Shown: positions 18,430-28,056, counted from the first letter of the stretch. The stretch is 64,000 nt of DNA from Bacteroidota bacterium (GCA_041658205.1 JBBAAO010000002.1:124001-188000); one strand, 5' to 3'. Numbers and translations: made by a program. Notes: generated by a model from the letters alone, not told the origin.

Positions 18430-19545
18430 TTATTTGTTAATCAATTTCTCAATATCCCGCACGATGGCATCCCATGAAAAGTTCTTCTTTTGATGCAATG
18501 TACCTTCCGTCAATTGAGCTTCTAAGTGTTCAGTATAAAATTTTTTTATTGCTCCCGCAAGCTGCTCAGCGTCATCGGCCGGAACAATAAGACCGGACTT
18601 TTCGTGAATGACCGTTTCCGCAAGCCCGCCGACGTTTGTCGCAATGACTGGTTTATTAAAGTTATAGGCAATTTGAACGATACCGCTTTGAGTTGCCGAA
18701 AGATACGGTATAATGACAACATCGGATGCGGAAAAGAAATATTTTACTTGTTCGTTTGAAACATACTCTGGGTAGATGTTGACAGAAGATTCCAGTTCGT
18801 TTTCCGCAATCTGTTTCCGAAACCGCTGCTCATCTTCATAGAATTCACCAACAACCAACAGCTGTACGGGAAGTGATTGACGGACGATTTTTAAAGCATC
18901 AATCAATATATGAAGCCCTTTATACCGTCGTATATAGCCAAAGAATAAAATTACCCGCTCTTCATTGATAGAAAGATGCTTTTTTGCTTCTTCTTTGGGT
19001 ATTCCGGTTCCAAATGATTCATACACAGGGTGGAATGAACGAACGTATGTTGGTTTTTTTATCAATGAGAGTAAATCTCGTTCGACTGATTCTGACAACA
19101 CAACAAACGAGTCCACAACCGAAAAAAATAATCTTGATAAAATATTGTCCCAGATTTTCCGTTCGTGGGGAATAATATTATGGGCAAGACAAATTATTGC
19201 TGTATTTTTCTTCCAGCGAATGATCGAGCAAATTACACTTAGGCAGGGAGCAAAAAATGACATCCAATATGCAACGATGATCACGTCGGCATTTTTGCTT
19301 CGCATTGTCATGCCAACCCGAAGCCAGTTTAATGGGTTGATCGAATCGATGATAGACAATGCGGGAACAGGAATTCCACCGGTTTCTTCCTGCGTTGTTC
19401 CCGGAAAAAAAATCTTTGGATATTGCCGCTTATACGAAATTATTTCCACGTTGTGATGCCGAGAAAGATATTGATACAGAAGGCCGTTAAAATGCGCCAC
19501 GCCGCCGCGGAGAGGATATGCAGGACCGAGCAAAAGGATTTTCAT
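18430..19545 (-). CDS. Glycosyltransferase family 4 (GT-B fold)
   Basis: 371-residue retaining glycosyltransferase. The N-terminal acceptor domain starts MKILLLGPAYPLRGGVAHFN; the C-terminal donor-binding domain shows ILFFGYIRRYKGLHIL and then the E-x7-E region VIIPYLSATQSGIVQIAY and KPVIATNVGGLAE. It adds a sugar from a nucleotide donor to an envelope glycan or lipid. Neighbours (GT2 upstream and methyltransferase downstream on the same strand) support cell-surface polysaccharide synthesis. Confidence 0.93.
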   Translation of the reverse strand: MKILLLGPAYPLRGGVAHFNGLLYQYLSRHHNVEIISYKRQYPKIFFPGTTQEETGGIPVPALSIIDSINPLNWLRVGMTMRSKNADVIIVAYWMSFFAPCLSVICSIIRWKKNTAIICLAHNIIPHERKIWDNILSRLFFSVVDSFVVLSESVERDLLSLIKKPTYVRSFHPVYESFGTGIPKEEAKKHLSINEERVILFFGYIRRYKGLHILIDALKIVRQSLPVQLLVVGEFYEDEQRFRKQIAENELESSVNIYPEYVSNEQVKYFFSASDVVIIPYLSATQSGIVQIAYNFNKPVIATNVGGLAETVIHEKSGLIVPADDAEQLAGAIKKFYTEHLEAQLTEGTLHQKKNFSWDAIVRDIEKLINK

Positions 19546-19598
19546 CGGCAGGACCTGTGAACAATACTTGCAATACCCCGCTTAGCGTTTGCGGGTTG

Positions 19599-19628
19599 AA
19601 AAAAAGATGCCGAAACAAGTTCGGCATC
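19599..19628 (-). terminator. Intrinsic terminator after the GT2 gene
   Basis: gatgccgaa (19606-19614) pairs with ttcggcatc (19620-19628); on the minus strand the stem is followed by seven T residues (19599-19605). It should end transcription of the GT2 gene before the GT4 gene. Confidence 0.85.
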
Positions 19629-19656
19629 AGTGAAAATTAATTCGGACAACATTTGT

Positions 19657-20958
19657 TTAATTGATCTCTTCACGAATGGAATATTCTTTTTCCATATGTT
19701 GATTCTTCGTAATCAATTCACCGAGCAATCCCATAGAAACAAATTGTACCCCAACGATGATCATAATTAAGGCAACAATAAAGAGCGGGCGATTGCTGAG
19801 CGGTTGATTATTGAAATACTTTTCATAGATCAGCCAAGCACTGGTGATGAGTCCTGCAAGCGTTGACAATATTCCCCAGCCGCCAAAGAGATGAAGCGGG
19901 CGGGTGATGTACCGGGTCGTAAAGACGACGGTTAACAAATCTAAAAAACCGCGCGAGTAACGAGCCATGCCGAATTTTGTTTTACCGTATTTGCGTGGCC
20001 GGTGATTTACCACCGTCTCGCCGACGCGGAATCCGAGCCAATGGGCAAGAGCGGGAATATACCGGTGAAGTTCGCCGTACACGTTTACGCTTTTCACAAC
20101 ATCATATTTGTATCCTTTAAGTCCGCAATTGAAATCGTGGATCTTAATTCCCGTGACAACTCCGGTAACAAAATTGAAAAATTTAGAAGGAATGGTTTTG
20201 CCAAGCGGATCTTTCCGTTTCTTTTTCCAACCGGAAACAACATCATATCCCGCGCGAAGTTCTTTAATCAAATTCGGAATCTCTGCCGGATCGTCCTGTA
20301 GATCGGCATCCATCGTAATAACAAATTCGCCCTGCGCTTTTTGAAAGCCCACCATCAATGCGGCACTCTTGCCGTAGTTGCGGCGGAAACGGACCGCTTT
20401 TACTCGCGGATTTTTGGCTTTCAGTTCACGAAGAACTTTAAATGAGTTATCGGTTGATCCATCATCTACAAAAATCAATTCATAATTCCCGCCGATGCGC
20501 GAAAGAGAATTCTTCAATTGTTCATGAAGATCGCGCAATGATTCTTCTTCGTTCAGTAAAGGTATGATTACTGAAACTGTGATGCGACTAGACGATTGCT
20601 TTTGCTCTTGCGGTTGACGCGGCGGCTGTGGTTGTCGCTGTTGCCGAGGCTGTTGCGGCGGTCGAGGGTGCGGCTGACGCTGTTGTTGCTGCGGCCGTTC
20701 TTCCTGAACTGGTTTCTTTTCTTCGACTGCTGTTTCGCCAAAAATAGCGGGGGGGAGTTCATCCACCTTTTCTAATGATGGGAATTCTGTTTGCGGTTTA
20801 CGCTGCGGACGGGGATATTTTCCACGGAAATTCTTTCTGCGGAACGGATTCTCACGTTTTTGGGCATTTGGCTGCCCTTCCGGTTGTTGTTCCGGAGTCT
20901 GCTCGGGTGTTTCGTCTGCCATGGCACGTACAATTGGGTCATGTTCCGGGGTTATCAT
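19657..20958 (-). CDS. Glycosyltransferase family 2, DPM1/ArnC-like, with Pro/Gln/Arg-rich N-terminal extension
   Basis: 433 residues. The GT2 domain begins near residue 126 (VSVIIPLLNEEESL) with FVDDGSTD, the metal-binding DADLQDDP and a C-terminal pair of membrane helices (about 360-415), the arrangement of polyprenyl-phosphate sugar transferases such as ArnC and DPM1. The first 125 residues are unusual: highly charged and rich in P, Q and R (for example QQQQRQPHPRPPQQPRQQRQ), predicted disordered and possibly RNA- or surface-binding. A second ATG at 20922 (MADETPEQ) is an equally good start. It probably charges undecaprenyl phosphate with a sugar for glycan modification. Confidence 0.9.
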   Translation of the reverse strand: MITPEHDPIVRAMADETPEQTPEQQPEGQPNAQKRENPFRRKNFRGKYPRPQRKPQTEFPSLEKVDELPPAIFGETAVEEKKPVQEERPQQQQRQPHPRPPQQPRQQRQPQPPRQPQEQKQSSSRITVSVIIPLLNEEESLRDLHEQLKNSLSRIGGNYELIFVDDGSTDNSFKVLRELKAKNPRVKAVRFRRNYGKSAALMVGFQKAQGEFVITMDADLQDDPAEIPNLIKELRAGYDVVSGWKKKRKDPLGKTIPSKFFNFVTGVVTGIKIHDFNCGLKGYKYDVVKSVNVYGELHRYIPALAHWLGFRVGETVVNHRPRKYGKTKFGMARYSRGFLDLLTVVFTTRYITRPLHLFGGWGILSTLAGLITSAWLIYEKYFNNQPLSNRPLFIVALIMIIVGVQFVSMGLLGELITKNQHMEKEYSIREEIN

Positions 20959-21160
20959 CCACGTAATTTATTGGTGTGTGGCGGCACCCTGCTTCAATCC
21001 AACCGCAAAAACCCGGGAAGATGACAATAGAATAAAAAATGTCGATTCAAAGTAGCACAAATCAAAGTGAAATGCAACGGAGGGTCTTAAACAAACTGCG
21101 AAGGTTTTCGATAATATTTCAATTTTTTGCGTCTTAGCATTTTTTGCGAGAGAAATCTTT

Positions 21161-23899
21161 TTACGCGCGAATCTGGTTGATGATGGTATCCAGATATTTT
21201 GTCATGCGGTTAAGGAAGACAATGTAGGCGTTCATCCAATCCACCGGGGTAACAGGTTTCTTTCCGATACAATCGTTGAAGATTTTTTGAATGCTCTGGG
21301 CGAGACGGTGTTTTCCTTCTTCTACCACCATTTCCAGTTCCGAATGGTAGAAGGAATGAATCTGCTGTAAATCGATCGGCACTTTTGAATCCACCTTCGC
21401 TTTTTGGAAGAGCGGATGCTCCACTTTCTGTACATCGCTGGTTTCATAGATCAATAGATTCCACATATCCATCACCAGCTTAAAATCATTTTCATTTTCG
21501 CAATCGTATTCCGAAATAACATCGGAAAATTTTTGTGTTTCCACCGTTGTTTTGTACAGAGGAAATGCTCCAAGATATTGAGCAATCAGATTAATCATTT
21601 CGCGCCGCGCTAATACGCGCAAGCAGGCATTGCGAACATCGGTTTTCAATTTTCGATCAGCGGCGGCAACGGTGTTAACAGGTCCGGATTTTGATGCATC
21701 AAGCGCCGATGGTTTTGATTGCTCCATTTTCGATTTGTATTCCGGAAGCATTTTTTCTTCTTCGCTGGCAAAGATTACTTTTTTTCGCACGTCGCTTGTA
21801 AGATCGTCAAATCGTCGAAATGCGCTGAAGATCGCCGCTTCGTTCTCCCGGACAGTAAGGATTTTCTCTAACAAGTTTGCAATAAATCGCCCTTTGTATT
21901 TCGTCCGAATGTGAGCAATATCGGCTACAATGTAGAGATCATCTGTAACGGTAGAGAATAGCGTATTGAATGTATCGGCAATATGAACCAAACCGGTCTT
22001 CTTGTCGTCCAATGACCGCAAGGTAAAATCTATTCCTGCAACAGTGAGATCAAAAATCACTGCACGTTTTGAACACAATCGGATTGAACCGAGCGGCGCA
22101 ATCTCTACATCCCCAAGCTGATGTACTTTCAAATGTTCGCGTAGATACAATGTCTGACCGCTTGGAGGCGCAACAATTAGAATGTCGTCCAGTGTTGTCG
22201 TTCCGTTCAACAAAGCATGTTTCACACATTCAACAACCCGTTTTGCATTTACTTCGTTGAAAGGAAGGATCTTCTTCTTTCCGATAAACTGAGGTGATGT
22301 TGCATGCTGCTCTTCGGTATTGATAAAGAAAATCCGTCCCTTGGATCCTTGAGGGATGGGAGTCTCTTCCAATGCCGAAAGTAAGCATGCTTCAAAAATA
22401 TTTGTCGATTCTTCCGGCAATGTTAATTCGCTTACAACATCGTACGGAAGCAGGTTAATCATAAAGCGATAATAGTCGCTGTCTTCATTTTGATAGTAAG
22501 CGAAATAATTTTTCTGGAGCCAATGCCGCGCACTGTCAAATTGTGAGACAGATTGGGGTGGCTGTTCGGTCACATCCGCTAACATGAAGCAGCGTTCCTT
22601 TGCAAGCGATGCAAAGAGAAAGAACTGAGCAAGGTTTAACGAGTGTGCATCGTCGATACAAACAATGTCGAATGATGCAAGTGCATGTTCAGAAAACGTA
22701 ACGGCATTATAGATGGTTGTTGCGAGGCAAGGACGCGCCATGACGTTTGTATCATATTGATGGCCGTTGATGGTGGGAAATTGCGTCGCTGCAAACCGTT
22801 CTAATGATTTCTTCTCGCGAAGCGATATCGGCACAGAAGTCTCTTTTTTAAACAATTCTTTCGTGATGACCGATAAATGCTGTCTAAGACGTTCAACAAG
22901 GGCATTTTTCTCGCGCACGGCCGCTTGTATTTCTTCAACGGCTTTCTTCCCGATGCGCATTCGTTCGATCATAGAAGCATTTTGAACACGGTTCAGTTCT
23001 TCTTTTAATGTATGTAATTCTTCACCAGCGTCATTCACTTGCTGCTGCTTTTCGCTCAATTTTTCCTGAAGATGCTGAATGCGGGTATATTCATATTCAG
23101 CGTTGATCATGGAAAATAATTTTGTTAAACCATCGCTGGTTTCCTGATCAATCTCAGAACGCGTCGGAAGGAATCCCTGCGAATGATCCGACCGGAGATA
23201 TAATCCTTCGCTGATCACTGTCATTGATTCATCTACGGCGATAGGATTTACTTCGGTTATCTCTTTTAAACATCCATGCAGACTTCCGGCTGATCCGGCA
23301 AGATACAGTACACGTTTCCCTTCCCGCAATCCATTCAGCACTAACGATGCGGCAACGCCGGTCTTTCCCCGTTTCCGTTCGCCGATAACGAAAGAGATTT
23401 TTCTATTCAGAGATTGTTTAATCGCTTGTTGCTGTGATTCCGTGAATGATGAAGAGAAGATCGGTTCTTTTTTTGCAGCGATAGCATTGTCCAGAAATTT
23501 TCGATCGAGTAGATTATGGACAATCTGATTCGACTTGAAGTTGGACCACTGTGCATTGAGTTGTTCGGCACTCTCTGTTGGATTCCATTTGCAATCCATC
23601 TCCGGAACAATTTCTCCCGCGTTGCAGGGAAAAAGCAGATACAGAAATTGACTTTGTACATCTGCGACAATGGCCTGGAACGAAAAACGAATTGTCGTTC
23701 CAACGGAACATCGAATTGTTGTTGATGGTGAAAAGAAATAGTTTTCAGGGATTTCGAAACGATAGACAGCGGTATTGCCATACAGAGCGATGCGTTTACC
23801 GTTGCTCAGTATAGATGAGCGAGGTGTTTGAGAAAGCGCGGCGATCTCTTCCGTCAATGATTGACGGATTCCCTGTATATGTTGATCTATTGATTCCAT
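21161..23899 (-). CDS. Divergent superfamily-1 helicase-like ATPase with coiled-coil insert
   Basis: About 912 residues from the ATG at 23899 (MESIDQHIQGIRQSL). Recognisable UPF1/DNA2-like features are a Q-motif-like FTESQQQAIKQSL, Walker A GERKRGKT (173-180), a long coiled coil (about 270-347), Walker B CIDDAH (D416-D417) and a loose motif III (LADVTEQPPQ). In the C-terminal half the motif V/VI region (FNTLFSTVTDDLYIVAD) aligns with the usual NVALTRAK block but lacks the arginine finger, so unwinding activity is doubtful. It may be a nucleic-acid-binding ATPase. The 202-base gap to the GT2 gene is plain; the neighbouring gene upstream is a cold-shock protein behind its own terminator. Confidence 0.65.
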   Translation of the reverse strand: MESIDQHIQGIRQSLTEEIAALSQTPRSSILSNGKRIALYGNTAVYRFEIPENYFFSPSTTIRCSVGTTIRFSFQAIVADVQSQFLYLLFPCNAGEIVPEMDCKWNPTESAEQLNAQWSNFKSNQIVHNLLDRKFLDNAIAAKKEPIFSSSFTESQQQAIKQSLNRKISFVIGERKRGKTGVAASLVLNGLREGKRVLYLAGSAGSLHGCLKEITEVNPIAVDESMTVISEGLYLRSDHSQGFLPTRSEIDQETSDGLTKLFSMINAEYEYTRIQHLQEKLSEKQQQVNDAGEELHTLKEELNRVQNASMIERMRIGKKAVEEIQAAVREKNALVERLRQHLSVITKELFKKETSVPISLREKKSLERFAATQFPTINGHQYDTNVMARPCLATTIYNAVTFSEHALASFDIVCIDDAHSLNLAQFFLFASLAKERCFMLADVTEQPPQSVSQFDSARHWLQKNYFAYYQNEDSDYYRFMINLLPYDVVSELTLPEESTNIFEACLLSALEETPIPQGSKGRIFFINTEEQHATSPQFIGKKKILPFNEVNAKRVVECVKHALLNGTTTLDDILIVAPPSGQTLYLREHLKVHQLGDVEIAPLGSIRLCSKRAVIFDLTVAGIDFTLRSLDDKKTGLVHIADTFNTLFSTVTDDLYIVADIAHIRTKYKGRFIANLLEKILTVRENEAAIFSAFRRFDDLTSDVRKKVIFASEEEKMLPEYKSKMEQSKPSALDASKSGPVNTVAAADRKLKTDVRNACLRVLARREMINLIAQYLGAFPLYKTTVETQKFSDVISEYDCENENDFKLVMDMWNLLIYETSDVQKVEHPLFQKAKVDSKVPIDLQQIHSFYHSELEMVVEEGKHRLAQSIQKIFNDCIGKKPVTPVDWMNAYIVFLNRMTKYLDTIINQIRA

Positions 23900-24005
23900 G
23901 AAAAACGAAGGTGTGATGGTGTAAGCCCCACCCAGAGTAGCAAAATTGAAAACCAAAGTCAACGACAAGGAATTGAGAAAAATCTAATATAATGGAGGGG
24001 TTTAA

Positions 24006-24039
24006 AACACAACACCCCGCGTAAGCGGGGTGTTGTGTT
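24006..24039 (-). terminator. Intrinsic terminator of the cold-shock gene
   Basis: A 15-base perfect stem (24006-24020 with 24025-24039, loop gtaa) contains a GC-rich core accccgc/gcggggt; on the minus strand it is followed by a short T-run (24002-24005 region). It ends the cold-shock transcript before the helicase-like gene. Confidence 0.85.
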
Positions 24040-24059
24040 CAAAAAGCAGATCCGTATAA

Positions 24060-24260
24060 TTAGATTGTACGAACGTTTGCAGCTTGAAGTCCTTTCGGAC
24101 CTTGTTCAACGTCGAATTCGACTTTGTCGCCTTCGTTCAGGTTTTTGTATCCTTCGCCGACGATTGCTTTGAAGTGTACGAATACATCTTCGCCGTTAGG
24201 TCGTGAAATAAAACCGAAACCTTTTGTTCCGTTGAACCATTTGACTGTTCCTTTTTCCAT
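24060..24260 (-). CDS. Cold-shock domain protein (CspA family)
   Basis: 66-residue single CSD protein that binds single-stranded RNA/DNA and melts mRNA structure. Both RNP motifs are visible: KGFGFI and VFVHF, after the usual MEKGTVKWFNGTKG start. The ATG at 24260 has an AAAGG ribosome site nine bases upstream; the ATG at 24269 would leave only two bases of spacing. A long gene-free stretch upstream (24270 to about 24560) may contain a structured 5' leader as in other csp genes. Confidence 0.95.
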   Translation of the reverse strand: MEKGTVKWFNGTKGFGFISRPNGEDVFVHFKAIVGEGYKNLNEGDKVEFDVEQGPKGLQAANVRTI

Positions 24261-24269
24261 GGAACACAT

Positions 24270-24560
24270 CCTTTCATTATATGTTGTCCGGCAAGACCTC
24301 CGGACTGGTGTACCCCGAGAATACCGACTTAGTTACCTTACTCGCTTTGAATTTCAAAAGCGGCTTCTCGATGATGGTGTGTTCTGTAAAAAGAGGAATA
24401 ACGATCCATCAAACTGTAAATCAAGCGGCTCATACAACGCTACTGAGCAGAAGACCCCCGAAGGAGTTATTACGGTGTACTGTTAATTGACGCTAATAAG
24501 ATACACCTTCTCTTTCACTTTTCCTACTTAAATTACTCTTTTATTTTAGCGAAAGAACAA
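24270..24560. other. Gene-free divergent region between cold-shock and ilvD genes
   Basis: No convincing gene. On the minus strand, inverted repeats such as ccggaggtcttgccgg (complement of 24289-24304) lie directly upstream of the cold-shock ribosome site and could form a regulatory leader, as is known for csp mRNAs. I see no defined riboswitch. Confidence 0.3.
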
Positions 24561-24563
24561 CAG

Positions 24564-24591
24564 TTGAATTTCTTGCAAAAAACGCTACATT
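24564..24591 (+). promoter_or_regulatory. Promoter candidate for ilvD
   Basis: TTGAAT (24564-24569) and TACATT (24586-24591) separated by 16 bases, 45 bases upstream of the ilvD ATG, whose ribosome site is the gagggg at about 24626. Confidence 0.45.
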
Positions 24592-24636
24592 CTATAAGGA
24601 AATGAGTCAAAAAAAAGCAAAGTCAGAGGGGTAATT

Positions 24637-26313
24637 ATGGAAAATGAACGAAGTAAAATTATTACGCAAGGGACAAATCGAGCACCAAACCGAGCAATGT
24701 TACGCGCGGTTGGATTTGGTGATAATGATTTTTCAAAACCGATTATTGGTGTTGCCAATGGGTATTCTACCATCACACCATGTAATATGGGATTGAATGG
24801 GTTAACAGCTGAAGCGGAAAAAGGGGTAAAGGAATCCGGCGGAATGCCGCAGATATTTGGAACCATTACCGCCAGCGATGGAATTGCCATGGGAACGGAA
24901 GGAATGAAATTTTCTCTTGTCTCACGGGAAGTGATTGCGGACTCGATTGAAACGGCATGCAATGGGCAATGCATGGACGGCGTTGTGGCAATCGGTGGGT
25001 GTGATAAAAATATGCCGGGCGGAATGATCGCCATGGCACGGATGAATATTCCCGCAGTGTATGTGTACGGTGGGACAATCAAACCCGGTCACCATCCGAA
25101 AGATGGACGGGATCTGAATATCGTCAGCGCGTTTGAAGCGGTTGGACAATTTAGTGCGGGAAAAATTAGCGAAGCAGAGTTGAAAGAAGTAGAATGTTTC
25201 TCCTGTCCGGGTGCCGGTTCATGCGGAGGAATGTACACCGCGAACACAATGTCATCGGCATTTGAAGCAATGGGAATGAGTCTGATGTACTCATCAACAA
25301 TGTCTGCCGAAGACAAAGAAAAATCGGACAGCGCTCATGAATCGGGAAAAGTGTTAATGAATGCGGTGAAGAAAAATATTCGCCCGCTCGATATCATTAC
25401 CCGCAAATCGATTGAGAATGCAATTACTGTTGTGAATGCCATCGGTGGTTCGACGAATGCAGTGCTTCATTTTCTTGCCATCGCTCATGCGGCGAAGATT
25501 CCGTTGACGATTGACGATTTTGAAATGCTACGCAAAAAAGTTCCGGTGTTGTGCGATTTGAAACCGAGCGGAAAATATCTCACCGTCGATTTCCATAAAG
25601 CAGGCGGCGTTCCACAGGTGATGAAAATGCTTCTCGTCAACGGGCTGCTTCACGGAGATTGTCTCACGGTAACCGGAGAGACGATTGTTGAAGTTTTAAA
25701 AGATGTACCGAATGAACCACGCGCAGATCAACAGGTGATTCATCCATTCAATAAACCTCTTTATAAAGAAGGACATCTGATAATTTTAAAAGGAAATCTT
25801 GCTACAGAAGGAGCTGTTGCAAAAGTGACCGGAGTAAAGAATCCGGTTATTACGGGACCGGCACGCGTATTCGATTCGGAAGAATTGGCAATGGCTGCAA
25901 TTACCGGAAACAAGATTAATGCGGGAGATATTCTAGTCATCCGATACGAAGGACCAAAAGGGGGGCCGGGTATGAGAGAGATGCTTGCTCCGACATCGGC
26001 AATCATCGGTCGTGGACTTGGCGATAAGGTTGGTCTTATTACCGACGGACGATTTTCCGGTGGAACGTATGGACTTGTTGTTGGTCATGTTGCGCCCGAA
26101 GCAGCTGTCGGCGGAACAATTGCACTCATTAACGAAGGAGATTCCATTACAATTGATGCGACGAAAAATCTGCTGCAATTGAATCTGGATGAAAAAGAGA
26201 TCACACGACGACGATCGGAATGGAAACCCCGCCGGATTGCATATGATAGAGGCGTCATGGCAAAATACGCCAAACTCGTTTCCACTAGTTCGCTCGGCGC
26301 AGTGACAGATTAA
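24637..26313 (+). CDS. ilvD: Dihydroxy-acid dehydratase
   Basis: Cytosolic Fe-S enzyme converting 2,3-dihydroxy-isovalerate (and its methyl homolog) to the 2-keto acids in valine, isoleucine and leucine synthesis. 558 residues, full family length. Cluster ligands are C49 (ITPCNMG), C122 (GGCDKNMPGGM) and C196 (CPGAGSCGGMYTANTM); the C-terminal GRGLGDKVGLITDGRFSGGT is also intact. The gene stands alone, with no ilvBNC or leu genes nearby, so the pathway is dispersed. It is preceded by a promoter candidate and a good ribosome site. Confidence 0.98.
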   Translation: MENERSKIITQGTNRAPNRAMLRAVGFGDNDFSKPIIGVANGYSTITPCNMGLNGLTAEAEKGVKESGGMPQIFGTITASDGIAMGTEGMKFSLVSREVIADSIETACNGQCMDGVVAIGGCDKNMPGGMIAMARMNIPAVYVYGGTIKPGHHPKDGRDLNIVSAFEAVGQFSAGKISEAELKEVECFSCPGAGSCGGMYTANTMSSAFEAMGMSLMYSSTMSAEDKEKSDSAHESGKVLMNAVKKNIRPLDIITRKSIENAITVVNAIGGSTNAVLHFLAIAHAAKIPLTIDDFEMLRKKVPVLCDLKPSGKYLTVDFHKAGGVPQVMKMLLVNGLLHGDCLTVTGETIVEVLKDVPNEPRADQQVIHPFNKPLYKEGHLIILKGNLATEGAVAKVTGVKNPVITGPARVFDSEELAMAAITGNKINAGDILVIRYEGPKGGPGMREMLAPTSAIIGRGLGDKVGLITDGRFSGGTYGLVVGHVAPEAAVGGTIALINEGDSITIDATKNLLQLNLDEKEITRRRSEWKPRRIAYDRGVMAKYAKLVSTSSLGAVTD

Positions 26314-26460
26314 TAATTTCAACAATAAGTGATATGAAAAAACTCAAGGTTCCCGTCGTTGTTGTTTTTTCTTTTTCCTGCGCTCAGGACTTCACTCATC
26401 CGGTCAACAATACCGTTTCAATTTAAAAACCGTCACCGTTGATCACCTTTAATCTCTTAA

Positions 26461-26654
26461 GGGTCTAATTCCCTCTACGAGGTCGTAGACCCGCCACTTG
26501 CGGCGTCATTCCGGCGAAAGTCTACAAAGTGATGCCTTCGGCACCGGAATCCAGGACCTGGATGCCAGCGCAAGCTGGTTCGGCCTTTTTGAATCCCGCT
26601 ATGCGGAATCCGAAAGGCGGGACATGACAAGATACCTCGCGACTTGCCGCGAGG
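26461..26654. repeat. Cluster of extragenic palindromic repeats
   Basis: The 621-base gap after ilvD holds no gene but several inverted repeats: gggtcta (26461-26467) with tagaccc (26486-26492) enclosing ctacga-gg-tcgtag; ccagc-gcaa-gctgg near 26566; and cctcgcg (26635-26641) with cgcgagg (26648-26654). The segment 26505-26628 begins gtcattccgg and ends cgggacatgac, the style of common bacterial GTCAT-bounded palindromes. Bases 26473-26492 recur inverted at 13295-13314, so this is a dispersed family. Confidence 0.65.
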
Positions 26655-26880
26655 ACATTCATTTAAGGATGCAATACAAAAGAGAGTAAGAAATACGATC
26701 GTCTTTATGAAATCTGAACTACTGTTGAAAAATTCATCATTAACAGCTTTCTCGAGTTACTGTGTTTCCGCAACTGAATTTATTAACATACATAACTCAA
26801 ATGTGTATACATACTCACTCTTAGAGCAAAATGGCAAACGATAGTTGTTTTATAGTGGTGAGATGTGTATTTTTGTAGAG

Positions 26881-26907
26881 GCATCCTTATCGTAAGGATG
26901 CTTTTTT
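26881..26907 (+). terminator. Intrinsic terminator
   Basis: gcatcctta (26881-26889), loop tcg, taaggatgc (26893-26901) followed by six T residues. It lies just before the serine hydrolase gene and would insulate it from upstream transcription. Confidence 0.8.
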
Positions 26908-26934
26908 GTATCTATTCACAATATTGAGAGGTAG

Positions 26935-28056
26935 ATGGCACAGATTTTACTATTTGCGCTATTTCAATTGTCCGCATTTCCTTTTTTCTCTGAAAAAGCG
27001 GAAAAACCAACTTCCCTTGAAAATTATAGCAATATTGAGCCTCGCTCCGTTGCTATAGCTACACGCTTCGATTCCCTCTTTACTTCCATTGCCCAGCGAA
27101 AAGGTTTCAACGGAAACGTCCTCGTTGGAATTCACGGCAACGCGATTTATAAAAACGCGTTTGGTTATTCCGATCTTAAGACAAAAGAACCGCTGAATAT
27201 CCAATCGGTTTTTCAAATAGCATCAGTATCAAAGCAATTCACCGCCATTGCTATTATGATGCTCCACGAACAGGGGAAATTATCGTACTCAGACACCGTT
27301 CAAAAATTTCTTCCAGACTTTCCGTATAAGAATATCACCATCCGACAATTATTATCGCATCGCTCCGGGCTTCCAAACTACATGTATTTTTCGGGAAAAT
27401 ATTGGAAGAAGAAAAAAGAATATCTGACAAATGAAAATGTGCTCAGTCAGATGGTTCACTATAAACCTCGCCCGGAATTTTTGCCCGATCGGCGATATAA
27501 GTACAGCAATACCGGTTTTGCGATGCTGGCATTGATTGTTGAACGGATTTCAGGGCTTCCGTTTGATGAATATATGGAACAAAATATATTTCGTCCGCTT
27601 GGGATGGTCAATACGTTTGTCTACAATCCCAATAGTAAAAAAACGATCGAATACGAGACAAAAGGGTATAATAAGAACAGGCGAAAAGCATATATCGACT
27701 ACCTTGATGGAGTCACCGGTGACAAAGGTATCTATTCAACCGTGGAAGATATGTTCCGGTGGGATCAGGCTTTATACTCCGAAAAGATTGTGAAGCAAGA
27801 GACATTGGATGAAGCATTTACACCAGCGAGTTATGATTATAAGCGTGACAATAATTATGGCTACGGTTTCCGACTTGATACATTGGCAGATGGAAGCAGA
27901 ATCGTATATCATGGCGGCTGGTGGCGGGGATATAATTCATTGTTCGTACGAAGATTGGATGATCACACGACCATCATTATTCTGTGTAATAAGGTTAATT
28001 GGAGTTTTGGCGATATTCAAGATTTGATGACTATTATAGACACTTCGGGTATGTAA
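26935..28056 (+). CDS. Exported serine beta-lactamase-like hydrolase (class C/PBP4* fold)
   Basis: 373 residues with a short signal-like start. The three active-site motifs of the penicillin-recognising fold are SVSK (S97, K100), YSN (Y190-N192) and HGG (H326-G328). HGG in place of KTG is typical of the esterase/peptidase members (EstB, PBP4*, D-aminopeptidase-like) rather than true AmpC enzymes, so beta-lactam resistance is not implied. Blocks such as QIASVSKQFTAIAIMML and LLSHRSGLPNY are diagnostic. Probably acts on peptides or esters in the periplasm. Confidence 0.9.
   Translation: MAQILLFALFQLSAFPFFSEKAEKPTSLENYSNIEPRSVAIATRFDSLFTSIAQRKGFNGNVLVGIHGNAIYKNAFGYSDLKTKEPLNIQSVFQIASVSKQFTAIAIMMLHEQGKLSYSDTVQKFLPDFPYKNITIRQLLSHRSGLPNYMYFSGKYWKKKKEYLTNENVLSQMVHYKPRPEFLPDRRYKYSNTGFAMLALIVERISGLPFDEYMEQNIFRPLGMVNTFVYNPNSKKTIEYETKGYNKNRRKAYIDYLDGVTGDKGIYSTVEDMFRWDQALYSEKIVKQETLDEAFTPASYDYKRDNNYGYGFRLDTLADGSRIVYHGGWWRGYNSLFVRRLDDHTTIIILCNKVNWSFGDIQDLMTIIDTSGM

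Noticed and set aside
26644..26844. 66-residue frame in the gap after ilvD
   Set aside because: Begins inside a palindromic repeat, has no ribosome site and no recognisable family.
26935..28056. AmpC-type beta-lactamase resistance gene
   Set aside because: Carries HGG rather than KTG and resembles esterase/peptidase relatives; resistance cannot be claimed.
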